The position numbers and the translations under genes were made by a program. Below are positions 35,551 to 44,655 of a stretch of 64,000 nucleotides of DNA, piece after piece. The DNA is from Microbulbifer sp. YPW1 (GTDB lineage: Bacteria; Pseudomonadota; Gammaproteobacteria; Pseudomonadales; Cellvibrionaceae), in assembly GCF_013367775.1 (NCBI RefSeq), contig NZ_CP055157.1, forward strand, positions 3,546,001-3,610,000, read 5' to 3'. Position 1 is the stretch's first letter. Each line of letters begins with the position of its first letter. Under the pieces are notes generated by a model. It made no database searches. It saw only the letters and a list, made by a program, of their open reading frames with translations, and was not told where the DNA came from.

Positions 35551-37626
35551 ATGGTTTTAACTGTGATTAATGTATTTTTTCCTTATTACACTTGTGGTAA
35601 TGCGGCCCGACAGCAAGAGATCGATTTGTGCCTTGAAAAGAATATAAGTAATAGTGCCATCGATAAATTGTTCGTTCTAATTGATGATAAGACTTCTTTT
35701 TCCTCGTCGAACTCAAAGGTCGAAGTTGTTTATCTGGATCAGCGGCCGACTTATTCAAAGTGGTTACAGCTGACAGCGTCAATGAAGCTGGAGGGTGTTT
35801 CGGTCCTTTGCAATTCTGATATCTACTTTGACTCAAGTATCGTTGGTTTGTCGGACGTTCTAGGTGTCGAAAGGAGCTTCGTGGCTTTGAGCAGGTGGGA
35901 GCTTCTCGGTAATGAGATCAGCCTCCACAAAAACCCTCATTGGTCCCAAGATGTGTGGGCAGTGCGGTGTGGTGAGGAATATTCTCGAGAGCTGCTTCAC
36001 TCTCTGAATTTTCCAATGGGTGTGCCTCGTTGTGACAATAAAATCGCATATATCTTTGCAATTCAAGGCTGGCGCGTCATCAACCCTTGTCAGTTTATAA
36101 AGAGTATTCATGTTCATGAAACACAGCTGCGGGGTTATGATAAGCAGTTGGACTCACGAATTATTGGTGGTGTTTGTTACGTTCATCCAGGGGCTGAAAT
36201 ATGTTCTGATGGGCAATTGGAGCTTGATGTTTGGACTTTGCGGAGCGCTCAGATTGGCTCCGTGCGGTTAAACCGAAGGCTGGAAGAGTGGGCCGTGAGT
36301 GATTCTCAGTCTAGTGGTGGTGATGATGTGCTGAATGTGTCAACGCCTGCGGAGGCTGAGGGGCTTAACTTCCGTACTCCGACTGCGACAGAGGTGTTAG
36401 CAGCTCAGAAGTTTGGAAAGTGTATTTATAGTAACGAGATTGCGTTCCGGGTCTATCTATACGATAGTGCATTCTATTTTGTGAATCGATATGAGCTGTG
36501 CCGACATGTCGTCCTTGAACTGGATGGCGGTCTTTCTGCCTCTGATCTCTCCCCTGAATTGCTTGTTCAGGGTCTAATTCCTGCCGTTCTAACCACTCAC
36601 TTGCACAAGATCCGCGAGCGCCCGTTGAATAAGGAAGACATTAATTTCTGGCAATACCCTTGCTCAACCGAGCAGCAAGCTCTATCCAATCATTTAGCTT
36701 TGTCTGAATCTATTGATGTAGACTGGAGAAATAGAGAAGTAAATCTATATGTCGGTTTGCCTTGGGCTACGTATATCGATAAAAAGTCATTTCCGAAGAA
36801 CCATATCGATCGGCTCTCAAAAATCGTCGAACAGTATCGTAAGCTGTCTAAAGCCGCCGATGTGACCCTTCGGGTTCATACGGTTTGTCAGCACATTCAC
36901 TGGGTGCGAATCCTGGAGGTGGCTAGAACCTTGGGCATAACCGACATTCATCTTTCTCATAAAGATTCAAAGAGCTTAGCCGTACAACGAGAAGAAGGCT
37001 ACAGTTTTAATCTCCATGGCTGGCCTTTAATAGCCGTTAATTATGTGGTTCAGGAGCGATCTAGAGGCTTGGAGTTTCGGACGCCTGAGCGGAAGAATTT
37101 GCTTGCTTCATTTATTGGCGCAAATATGCCCCATTACCGATCAGACATCCGTATAAAACTGTTAGAAGCAGCTAGAAAGTGTGATCGTGCGGATGTGTTG
37201 GTCGATCTCGGTACAGAATGGCATTTCAATAAAGCCGTTTATGACGAACAAGTTTTAAGTAAAACTGTTGACCCAAAAGATAAGTTGGCAGAAGCAGATA
37301 AAACTGCTAGCTATAATCGCGTTATATCGGACTCAAAGTTTTCGCTTTGCCCTGAGGGTGCCGGTCCAAATACTTTACGCTTTTGGGAGTCGATAGCTAT
37401 TGGGGCGATACCAGTATTGTTTTCGGATGATCTTTCTATTTTGAATGAGTCTCCTGATGGAGTAGAGCTGCTCAAGAATTGTATTGTGTGGACGGAGAAG
37501 GATGTCGAAAGCCTTTTTGTGGCTTTGTCCGAGTTTTCAGATGAGTACATAGGTAGTGCGCAAGTGAAATTGTCAACCCTGTATAAGAAGTTTGAGCGAA
37601 AAACTTGCTTTGGGTTCAACTCATGA
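35551..37626 (+). CDS. Exostosin (GT47)-like glycosyltransferase with N-terminal GT-A-like domain
   Basis: 691 residues. The C-terminal portion (about 400-690) matches the exostosin/GT47 pattern: LLASFIGANMPHYRSDIR, then SKFSLCPEGAGPNTLRFWES with the cysteine at residue 600, and IGAIPVLFSDD. The N-terminal portion (about 1-200) has VLCNSDIYFDSS near residue 90, an NxDxxxD-like acidic stretch found in glycosyltransferase-like enzymes of capsule loci. The middle region is unassigned. Translation starts after GGGGGC, and the stop overlaps the next ATG (ATGA). Bifunctional chain extension is one interpretation; a single transferase with an accessory domain is another. Confidence 0.68.
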   Translation: MVLTVINVFFPYYTCGNAARQQEIDLCLEKNISNSAIDKLFVLIDDKTSFSSSNSKVEVVYLDQRPTYSKWLQLTASMKLEGVSVLCNSDIYFDSSIVGLSDVLGVERSFVALSRWELLGNEISLHKNPHWSQDVWAVRCGEEYSRELLHSLNFPMGVPRCDNKIAYIFAIQGWRVINPCQFIKSIHVHETQLRGYDKQLDSRIIGGVCYVHPGAEICSDGQLELDVWTLRSAQIGSVRLNRRLEEWAVSDSQSSGGDDVLNVSTPAEAEGLNFRTPTATEVLAAQKFGKCIYSNEIAFRVYLYDSAFYFVNRYELCRHVVLELDGGLSASDLSPELLVQGLIPAVLTTHLHKIRERPLNKEDINFWQYPCSTEQQALSNHLALSESIDVDWRNREVNLYVGLPWATYIDKKSFPKNHIDRLSKIVEQYRKLSKAADVTLRVHTVCQHIHWVRILEVARTLGITDIHLSHKDSKSLAVQREEGYSFNLHGWPLIAVNYVVQERSRGLEFRTPERKNLLASFIGANMPHYRSDIRIKLLEAARKCDRADVLVDLGTEWHFNKAVYDEQVLSKTVDPKDKLAEADKTASYNRVISDSKFSLCPEGAGPNTLRFWESIAIGAIPVLFSDDLSILNESPDGVELLKNCIVWTEKDVESLFVALSEFSDEYIGSAQVKLSTLYKKFERKTCFGFNS

Positions 37627-38657
37627 AGGTCGTATTTTATGGCGCGAGTGTAACGGCGCAAAGATTTAACTCTGGATATTACCAGGTGTTACAAGAGCGA
37701 TTGGCCAAAAGTTCATTGGTAGTCACTATCGATCGAGTCGCGTATGGTGCGAGCCATTTAGATTGGGCTGGGTTTGCAATGATCGATAAAGTTCTCGAGC
37801 TCAAGCCCGACATTTGTTTTCTGGATTGGGTAACACCTAGCAGTAGTGAATTTTGTCCCGAAAAAATTCATTTTATAAGTAAGCTGTTACTTGATAGAGG
37901 GTGCCTTCCAGTTTGGGTGCTTCTACCTCGAATGGATGATTATAGTTGTAGGCGTACTTGCTGCGATCAACTTAGGAATTATGCGTTAGAACATAACATT
38001 CCATGCCATGAACTATTAAAGGAGACAGGCATAGTTCAAGCTGAGTTAGCTGATCTCCTTAGAGACGTTGTTCATACAACAGAGCAAGGTGCAGTAAAAT
38101 ATTCAGAGTATTTTTTCAAGCTTATCCAATATTATTCTGAAATTAGAATAGCTGATCTATATTCTTTGGCGCGGGACACTTATAAATCACATGATGAGGT
38201 TGGTGCGCCGCCTGCCATCTACTCGGTTGATGGTGAGGTGTCAATTAAGTCTTCACTTGAAATAAAAGTGATTACGGACCTGGAAACACGAAGTGGCGGC
38301 GCGGTTGAGGTATTTCTTTTTGCTAGAATTGGTCCAAGGATACCATGCTTGTCATTTAAGGTTCATACTGATGCGGGTGGTTTGGTGCATAAGCAATCTT
38401 TAAACTTTGCCGACCCTTGGTGCTATTACGAGCGCAATATGTTGCTCAGCCTACCTGTGATTCAGCCAGGTCTTCGCACTGAGGTCACTTTTCTATTAGA
38501 GGCTGAAAAAGTGGATCCGTTCGAGAGCGTTGATCTTCGTCAGCCTCTAAAAGATCCATCATCAAGCTTTAATGATCGAGTACTTCCCTTCTTTGAAGTT
38601 GTGGTTCATGGGGGAAGTGTTAAAGATATAAAGTTACAAGATGTGTGTAATCGATGA
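37623..38657 (+). CDS. SGNH/GDSL hydrolase-like protein
   Basis: 344 residues starting at an ATG that overlaps the previous stop. The start MKVVFYGASVTAQ resembles block I of SGNH hydrolases with GAS replacing GDS (nucleophile candidate S9), and RDVVHTTEQGA near 147-157 supplies the block V Asp-x-x-His pair (D148, H151). No signal peptide is visible, so it would act in the cytoplasm or with the membrane-bound assembly machinery. The C-terminal 150 residues form a beta-rich domain of unknown type. It could add or remove acetyl groups on the glycan; the block II and III residues are not clear, so activity is uncertain. Confidence 0.58.
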   Translation: MKVVFYGASVTAQRFNSGYYQVLQERLAKSSLVVTIDRVAYGASHLDWAGFAMIDKVLELKPDICFLDWVTPSSSEFCPEKIHFISKLLLDRGCLPVWVLLPRMDDYSCRRTCCDQLRNYALEHNIPCHELLKETGIVQAELADLLRDVVHTTEQGAVKYSEYFFKLIQYYSEIRIADLYSLARDTYKSHDEVGAPPAIYSVDGEVSIKSSLEIKVITDLETRSGGAVEVFLFARIGPRIPCLSFKVHTDAGGLVHKQSLNFADPWCYYERNMLLSLPVIQPGLRTEVTFLLEAEKVDPFESVDLRQPLKDPSSSFNDRVLPFFEVVVHGGSVKDIKLQDVCNR

Positions 38658-38765
38658 ATAAAATTTCGAGATAAGCTGATAGTAGCATTCATTCTGCATG
38701 CTGCGAATTTACGGGCTTTCTTGCTTGTGTTGCTTCAATATGCCAAGAAATAAATACAATTTACT

Positions 38766-39752
38766 ATGGGTATTGTATTCCTCATGAAAAATTTCAAACC
38801 GTCATATGTCTGGCCAAATCCAGCTTTCCCATTTAGAGTTTACTATGAGTCCTCCGATCTTAGGATATTTATTATTGAAAATATTCAACATAACTGGGAG
38901 TGGATGTCAGTATATGCTTCAGCGTTTCGAGAAACTGACTACTTCTTCGTATATTGTGGTTGGTATCATAGTGAGGGCTTTGCTAAAGAGGCAGACGAAA
39001 TATTTTCAATTTTAAAGCTGGATCGAAATAAATTTTTCTTTTTGTTTAACTCAAACTCAGAACTAGAAAACTTTCAACCATATGGCTTCATTGGCGAGGT
39101 TATCAATCAAAATGCTTGGTTGGATGAAAGCCTCGTTATGAAACCCATGGAGAATACTCGTAAAATTTACGATGCGATATATGTTGGGCGTTTTAGTGCG
39201 TTCAAGAGGCATTATCTGGCTCAGCAAGTGGATAACTTAGCTCTGGTTGCTGGAAATAACCATGGTAACAAGGTCGTAGAGGATATTCCCTCTCATATTT
39301 ATAGAAACGAGGTTCCTCTCAGTCCGGATGAGGTTTGCCTAAAGATTAATGAGTCCCGATGCGGTCTTATTTTATCTGCTGAAGAGGGGGCCTGTTTTGC
39401 TTCAAGTGAATACTTATTATGCGGTGTCCCTGTGGTTTCTACTCTCTCTGAAGGAGGGCGTGACGTTTGGTATGATAGTTATAATTCTATTGTTTGTGAT
39501 GCTCACCCTAATTCCGTTGCAGAAGCAGTCAGCTTTTTTGTCGAGAACCCACGAGATCCAGATTTAATCCGATCCGCATATTTGGCTAAGGCAAAATTTT
39601 ACCGATATAAACTAATTGCTAAGTTAGCAGAGATGTTCCACCAGCATGGTCAGTATCAGGTTGATGCGTATGAGTTTTTTCATGAGACCTTCATGCATAA
39701 GTTGAGGCGTTCATATCGCCCAAACTTTGAAGAGATATTTGGTGCTAAGTAA
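38766..39752 (+). CDS. GT4-like glycosyltransferase (short)
   Basis: 328 residues with the C-terminal donor-binding half of a GT-B enzyme: YDAIYVGRFSAFKRH near 140-155 opens the domain, and EEGACFASSEYLLCGVPVVST near 212-232 holds the E-x7-E type motif with the usual CGVPVV strand. The N-terminal acceptor half is shorter than normal. A second ATG at 38784 is an alternative start; no good ribosome site precedes either. The sequence is strikingly AT-rich (21 of 60 bases G or C in the line starting at 38761), unlike genes outside the locus. It lies next to the decayed ugd fragment. Confidence 0.65.
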   Translation: MGIVFLMKNFKPSYVWPNPAFPFRVYYESSDLRIFIIENIQHNWEWMSVYASAFRETDYFFVYCGWYHSEGFAKEADEIFSILKLDRNKFFFLFNSNSELENFQPYGFIGEVINQNAWLDESLVMKPMENTRKIYDAIYVGRFSAFKRHYLAQQVDNLALVAGNNHGNKVVEDIPSHIYRNEVPLSPDEVCLKINESRCGLILSAEEGACFASSEYLLCGVPVVSTLSEGGRDVWYDSYNSIVCDAHPNSVAEAVSFFVENPRDPDLIRSAYLAKAKFYRYKLIAKLAEMFHQHGQYQVDAYEFFHETFMHKLRRSYRPNFEEIFGAK

Positions 39753-39788
39753 GTTTATGATTCGAATTTCAAAATAGTGAGTTTATGA

Positions 39789-40477
39789 ATATTCGTTTTG
39801 CCCGGCGGTCGATCATGTGGTGGGAAAATTTTTACAAATTTACTTTGTGACGCTTCATCTGTAGATGATGTTCATGTTCTTTCAGCGGAGGCTGAAGCTA
39901 TCAAGCTATTTGCAAATACATTAACGATGAAGGTTGCTTATTTAAATGCACTTGACACTTACGTCGAAAGGCATGTGTTAGATGCTAGGCAGATTGTTGA
40001 GGGTGTAAGCCTAGATTCAAGAGTTGGTGAGCACTATAATAACCTATCGTTCAGCTATGGTGGATATTGGCTGCCTAAAGAGAAGAAGCGGCTTCTGGAA
40101 AATTGCGCCGATATCCCTAAGAAGTTAATTCGCGCTATTGTGGGTAGCAATTCCACTTGCAAGGATTTAATCGCTAAATCTGTATGCAGAGGCAGCCGAA
40201 AACAGTTGGTATCTTTCGGTTGGTGATGAAGCCTGGGGCTGACAACTACCGATATTCCTCGATTCAGGGCCGGATCAAACGCATCAAGGCCAAGGGCCTT
40301 GAAATTGTGATCTATGAGCCAGCTTTCGATGATAATAGCTATTTTAATTTGCGTGTGATTCAGGGTTTGGAGGAGTTCAAGCGGAGCTCAGATGTGATTG
40401 TTGCAAACAGGCTCTCTGATGACTTGGATGATGTGTTCGAGAAGGCCTACTCACGTGACATTTTTAAAAGTGACTGA
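39789..40477 (+). pseudogene. ugd: Decayed UDP-glucose 6-dehydrogenase (ugd) fragment
   Basis: Two reading frames together match the last half or so of UDP-glucose/UDP-glucuronate dehydrogenase. The first (to 40226) reads SAEAEAIKLFANT, AYLNALDTYVERH and HYNNLSFSYGGYWLPKE; the second (from about 40184 to 40477) reads KTVGIFRLVMKPGADNYRYS and IKRIKAKGLEIVIYEPA. A frameshift falls near 40184-40195. The N-terminal NAD-binding Rossmann domain is missing: a TGA at 39786 precedes the match and the previous gene ends at 39752. The catalytic cysteine of the GYGGYC motif is a tryptophan codon at 40068-40070. It cannot be active, so UDP-glucuronate is not made here by this gene. Confidence 0.85.
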
Positions 40478-40512
40478 TAGTCGCTGACTCTTAAATTATT
40501 TTGGGAAATTTT

Positions 40513-41628
40513 GTGAAAAAAGCATTAATTACTGGTGTTACAGGTCAGGATGGCTCATATCTTGCTGAGCTCCTACTGGAAAAAGGTTACGAGGTTCACG
40601 GAATCAAGCGTCGCGCTTCACTGTTCAACACTGAGCGCGTGGATCATATTTACCAGGATCCACATGAAAAAGATCCACACTTTTTTCTACACTATGGGGA
40701 TTTAACAGATTCTTCTAATCTGACCAGAATTCTCAAAGATGTCGAGCCTGATGAGGTCTATAACCTCGGTGCCCAATCCCATGTGGCAGTTTCGTTCGAA
40801 GCTCCTGAGTACACGGCTGATGTTGATGCCATGGGTACGTTGCGTCTCCTTGAGGCAATCCGGTTCTTAGGCTTAGAAAGGAAAACACGCTTCTATCAAG
40901 CATCCACTTCTGAACTGTACGGCTTGGTTCAAGAAATTCCCCAGAAGGAGACTACTCCCTTCTACCCTCGTTCTCCGTATGCAGTCGCTAAAATGTATGC
41001 TTACTGGATTACGGTCAATTACCGTGAGTCCTACGGTATGTACGCTTGCAATGGCATCCTATTCAATCATGAATCTCCCCGTCGTGGAGAAACTTTTGTG
41101 ACCCGTAAGATTACCCGTGGTATTGCCAATATCGCGCAGGGTCTGGAAGGCTGCTTGTATATGGGTAACCTGGATGCACTGCGTGATTGGGGCCATGCAA
41201 AAGATTATGTCCGTATGCAGTGGATGATGCTTCAGCAAGAACAAGCCGATGATTTTGTGATTGCGACTGGTAAGCAGATCTCAGTACGTGAGTTTATCCG
41301 GATGTCCGCTCATTGCGCGGGCATAGAAGTGGAATTTTGCGGTGAGGGTGTTGATGAAACCGCCACTGTAGTAGCAGTGAAAGGTTGCGATGCCCCTGGG
41401 GTTTCCGTTGGTGATGTAATAGTTCGGGTAGACCCACGCTATTTCCGTCCGGCAGAGGTAGAGACGTTGTTGGGTGACCCTTCCAAGGCCAAATCCAAGT
41501 TGGGCTGGGTGCCCGAGATCACGGTGGAGGATATGTGTGCTGAGATGGTTGAGAGTGATCTGGCCAAAGCCAAGCAGCACGCCTTGCTTAAAGAGCATGG
41601 TTTCGCCATCTCTGTTGCAAAGGAATAA
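40513..41628 (+). CDS. gmd: GDP-mannose 4,6-dehydratase
   Basis: Converts GDP-mannose to GDP-4-keto-6-deoxymannose, the precursor of GDP-fucose and GDP-rhamnose. 371 residues from a GTG at 40513, which places the Rossmann start [17 protein letters not shown] correctly; an upstream TTG at 40501 is less likely. The NADP loop [15 protein letters not shown] and the catalytic [15 protein letters not shown] (Tyr-x3-Lys) are intact, as is [15 protein letters not shown]. Base composition moves back toward the flanking value here. It is followed directly by fcl (stop TAA touching ATG) and depends on ManC for its substrate. Confidence 0.96.
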   Translation: MKKALITGVTGQDGSYLAELLLEKGYEVHGIKRRASLFNTERVDHIYQDPHEKDPHFFLHYGDLTDSSNLTRILKDVEPDEVYNLGAQSHVAVSFEAPEYTADVDAMGTLRLLEAIRFLGLERKTRFYQASTSELYGLVQEIPQKETTPFYPRSPYAVAKMYAYWITVNYRESYGMYACNGILFNHESPRRGETFVTRKITRGIANIAQGLEGCLYMGNLDALRDWGHAKDYVRMQWMMLQQEQADDFVIATGKQISVREFIRMSAHCAGIEVEFCGEGVDETATVVAVKGCDAPGVSVGDVIVRVDPRYFRPAEVETLLGDPSKAKSKLGWVPEITVEDMCAEMVESDLAKAKQHALLKEHGFAISVAKE

Positions 41629-42609
41629 ATGATGGGTTCGATGGATAAGAAAAGGGTATTTGTTGCTGGCCATAGAGGCATGGTTGGTTCGGCAATAGTT
41701 CGGCTCCTGCAATCCCGTGATGACGTCGAGTTGGTCTTACGTGCTCGGACGGAGCTGGATTTAACCAATCAGGGTGCTGTGTTGGATTTTTTCGGCGCAG
41801 AACAGATAGATGAAGTCTATCTGGCCGCAGCCAAGGTAGGTGGTATTCATGCAAACAATACCTATTCGGGAGAGTTCATTTATCAGAACCTGATGATGGA
41901 ATGCAATATTGTCCATTCTGCCCACCAGGCAGGAGTAAATAAGCTTTTGTTTCTCGGTTCGTCCTGTATTTATCCTAAATTCGCTGAGCAGCCGATGAAA
42001 GAGTCGGCGCTGTTGACTGGGGTACTTGAGGAAACCAATGAACCCTATGCAATAGCAAAGATTGCCGGGATAAAACTGTGTGAGTCCTATAATCGGCAGT
42101 ACGGTCGGGATTACCGCTCGGTAATGCCCACTAATTTGTATGGTCCCAATGACAATTTCCATCCGGAAAACTCCCACGTTATTCCAGCTTTGCTGCGTCG
42201 TTTCCATGAGGCGAAGGAAAGGGGGGATGATCAGGTGGTGGCCTGGGGATCGGGCAAGCCGATGCGAGAGTTTCTGCATGTTGACGATATGGCTGCGGCT
42301 TCCGTGCATGTAATGGAGCTGGATAAATCGGCATATGACGCGGAGACATCGCCAATGTCCAGTCATATCAATGTGGGGACTGGTGTTGACTGCACTATTC
42401 GCGAGCTGGTCGAAACCGTTGCCCGAGTGGTGCGGTATCAGGGCGAGATAGTCTGGGATACCAGCAAGCCTGACGGTACACCTCGTAAACTGATGGATGT
42501 CAGCCGCCTCGAGCAACTGGGGTGGAAAGCAAAGATTGGGTTGGAAGATGGATTGACCGACGCCTACGCCTGGTTTTTAAACAATATTGATAGTTTCCGA
42601 GCTCATTGA
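41629..42609 (+). CDS. fcl: GDP-L-fucose synthase
   Basis: Epimerises and reduces GDP-4-keto-6-deoxymannose to GDP-L-fucose with NADPH. 326 residues with the nucleotide loop [20 protein letters not shown], the catalytic SSCIYP serine-cysteine strand, and YAIAKIAG with Tyr-x3-Lys. [16 protein letters not shown] is the usual substrate loop. Three in-frame ATGs (41629, 41632, 41641) compete; AAGGA in the gmd end is nearest the first two. Adjacent to gmd with no gap, so the pair is translated together. Confidence 0.95.
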   Translation: MMGSMDKKRVFVAGHRGMVGSAIVRLLQSRDDVELVLRARTELDLTNQGAVLDFFGAEQIDEVYLAAAKVGGIHANNTYSGEFIYQNLMMECNIVHSAHQAGVNKLLFLGSSCIYPKFAEQPMKESALLTGVLEETNEPYAIAKIAGIKLCESYNRQYGRDYRSVMPTNLYGPNDNFHPENSHVIPALLRRFHEAKERGDDQVVAWGSGKPMREFLHVDDMAAASVHVMELDKSAYDAETSPMSSHINVGTGVDCTIRELVETVARVVRYQGEIVWDTSKPDGTPRKLMDVSRLEQLGWKAKIGLEDGLTDAYAWFLNNIDSFRAH

Positions 42610-42620
42610 AGGTTCGGTGC

Positions 42621-42662
42621 GACGGGCCAGATCCGGTATAATTGGCCGTTTTCCGGCCCGTC
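42621..42662. repeat. Nested inverted repeats in the fcl / WcbI-fusion gap
   Basis: GACGGGCC (42621-42628) is complementary to GGCCCGTC (42655-42662); the 3' arm shares bases with a competing smaller hairpin GGCCG/CGGCC (42644-42658). A TATAAT hexamer at 42637-42642 lies between, without a good -35. This could be an attenuator-like or promoter region in the 97-base gap, but the stems lack a clean T-run. Confidence 0.45.
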
Positions 42663-42706
42663 TCTTGGTTTTGGGGCCTGTTTTGCATAAGTGGTGAATA
42701 ATATAC

Positions 42707-44620
42707 ATGCAAAAAGTGCTTATTTTGGCCAATTGCCAGGGGCCTGCGCTGGCTAAGATTTTGGAGAAGGTCGTCGACGGGCAAGGGAATCGCCTGTTCG
42801 ACGTGCTCAATCTTAAGCCGGTTTATGAGCTCACCCACGAGCAACAGCCGCTGCTGGAAGATCTCTGCCGGCAGTGTGACATTCTGCTGTATCAGCCACA
42901 TATCCGGCATAAGTTCACTCCTGAATGGCGCTCCAGCGACTATTGGGTCTCCATAACGTCCGCTAAGCACATTGTGAGCTTCCCCTCGCTTTACTTTGCC
43001 GGGTACAACCCGGAATTGACCTATCTGCGCAACAACAAGAATCAGCACCTGAATGCTGGCTTTGTGGACTATCACGATAAGCGGGTGGTCAAGCTGTTCC
43101 TCGAGGCTCGGTCGGATGATGATATCAAGCACAGCTTCCATCGATTGCAGCCGGTGCGGGAGGATGTGGAGTCTGTTCTGGAAGAGACCCTGGCAGAATT
43201 ACGCAAGCGCGAGCAGGAGCAGCAGCTTGATATAAGCGTATCCGATTTTGTTGAGCAAAATTTCACCAGGGATAGACTCTTTTATACCTACAATCATCCT
43301 GCCAATGCGGTGCTTTATGAAGTTACCCGGCAGTTGCTGAACAAGCTGGGGTTGGGCGAGGTACCAGTTCCTAAAATCGAAAAGGAACTCCTGCGTTATG
43401 ACTACTTCCCAATCGCGCCTGCAGTCAGTAAGTATCTAGGTTTGCAGTTTGCTGATGATGGCGAGCAGTACCGCGTTCAGAATGAGGATATTCAGCGCAC
43501 GGAGGTGGTGGACCGATATTTGGAAATCTACCGCGACAATCGCGATTGGGTGAGTGAGGCTGCCACGTTTGTGGGTGAGACTTGGCTAAATCGTAAGAAG
43601 TTGATTCTCCACATTGGCCAATCCAAGACTGGGACGACTTCTTTTCAGAGTTTCTGCTTCAAGCACCGCAAGGCGCTGTTGGCGGAAGGTACGCTGTACC
43701 CTGAATCCGGGCTGCTCTACACCCACCATCGCAATCTCGCCCTACATTACAAGGGTGAGCAGCGTAATGAGGCGCTCGTGCAGCAACTGAAACAGGAAAT
43801 TGCGGCAGCCGATTGTGAGCGGGTATTGATCTCCTGTGAATCTTTTGAAGATCTCGGTGCCAGTCAGGCTCGGGAGCTCCTGGACGATTTTTCGGATTTG
43901 GATGTTTCCGTCGTATGTACACTGCGTAATCGACTCGACTGGGTGCAGTCGATGTATGCGGAGTATGTAAAGAAAGCTTGGTTCAGCGGCAGTTTTTCAC
44001 AGTTTATTGGGTACCGTAAGGTGCACCCTCGGCTCGACCGCCTGTTGAATTGGAAGATGGGGCTCTCTCGTCGGGAGAACCAGATTATTCGCCACGTACA
44101 CAAGTTGCTGAGTGACAGGTCCAGTCTGAGTTTCTGGTCTGACCTGCTGCCGAGGGAAAAGTTGTTTTTTGTCTGCACTGAAAAAGTACGCCTTTGGGAG
44201 CTGTTGTCCAGTGAATGCGGTATCAACAAGCCGGATGTGGAAGAGGGGGCAGAAAAACGCCTTAACCCGAGTCCATCCGTTCAGGCGGTGGAGTTTGCAC
44301 GTTTGCACTTCCGTCGCCTGAAAGTGCAAGAGCTGCATTATCCAATTGCCATGCACTTTTCGCTGCGACTCGACAAAGACTTTGACCCCAAAAACTCACC
44401 CGGCAGCTTTTTCTGTTCCAATGAGCAGATATCGGAATTTCTTTCTCGCTATATGGCGGACGATGTCTGGTTACAGCAGAATTTCGGCTTCAGCCGCTCA
44501 GGTGTATCGCAGTTGTCTGAAAGATCGCTTGCCGCGAGTGGGCAACTACCAAGAGAGTTCGATCAACGTGCGGATGCTATCGCAGCAACGTACCAGTCTG
44601 TTTTGAGCAAATTTTCCTGA
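42707..44620 (+). CDS. WcbI domain fused to a sulfotransferase-like P-loop domain
   Basis: 637 residues in two domains. The N-terminal part (about 1-290) is WcbI-like: it opens MQKVLILANCQGPALAKIL with the ANCQG signature at residues 8-12, and contains PSLYFAGYNPEL and LFYTYNHPAN, as in the WcbI capsule protein of Burkholderia, thought to be a CoA-binding acyltransferase. The C-terminal part (about 297-637) is sulfotransferase-like: LILHIGQSKTGTT at 299-311 is the 5'-phosphosulfate loop of PAPS enzymes and VVCTLRNRLDWVQSMY near 400 fits the 3'-phosphate-binding arginine/serine region. The fusion suggests coupled acylation and sulfation of the glycan; the enzymatic activities are inferred. Confidence 0.75.
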   Translation: MQKVLILANCQGPALAKILEKVVDGQGNRLFDVLNLKPVYELTHEQQPLLEDLCRQCDILLYQPHIRHKFTPEWRSSDYWVSITSAKHIVSFPSLYFAGYNPELTYLRNNKNQHLNAGFVDYHDKRVVKLFLEARSDDDIKHSFHRLQPVREDVESVLEETLAELRKREQEQQLDISVSDFVEQNFTRDRLFYTYNHPANAVLYEVTRQLLNKLGLGEVPVPKIEKELLRYDYFPIAPAVSKYLGLQFADDGEQYRVQNEDIQRTEVVDRYLEIYRDNRDWVSEAATFVGETWLNRKKLILHIGQSKTGTTSFQSFCFKHRKALLAEGTLYPESGLLYTHHRNLALHYKGEQRNEALVQQLKQEIAAADCERVLISCESFEDLGASQARELLDDFSDLDVSVVCTLRNRLDWVQSMYAEYVKKAWFSGSFSQFIGYRKVHPRLDRLLNWKMGLSRRENQIIRHVHKLLSDRSSLSFWSDLLPREKLFFVCTEKVRLWELLSSECGINKPDVEEGAEKRLNPSPSVQAVEFARLHFRRLKVQELHYPIAMHFSLRLDKDFDPKNSPGSFFCSNEQISEFLSRYMADDVWLQQNFGFSRSGVSQLSERSLAASGQLPREFDQRADAIAATYQSVLSKFS

Positions 44621-44655
44621 GACTCTTGAATGAGTCCAAGTAAAGACAGGGCGTT

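Noticed and set aside
42610..42706. A promoter with TATAAT in the fcl to WcbI-fusion gap
   Set aside because: The nearest TTGAAG is 25 bases upstream, too far for a sigma-70 promoter; kept only as an inverted-repeat note.
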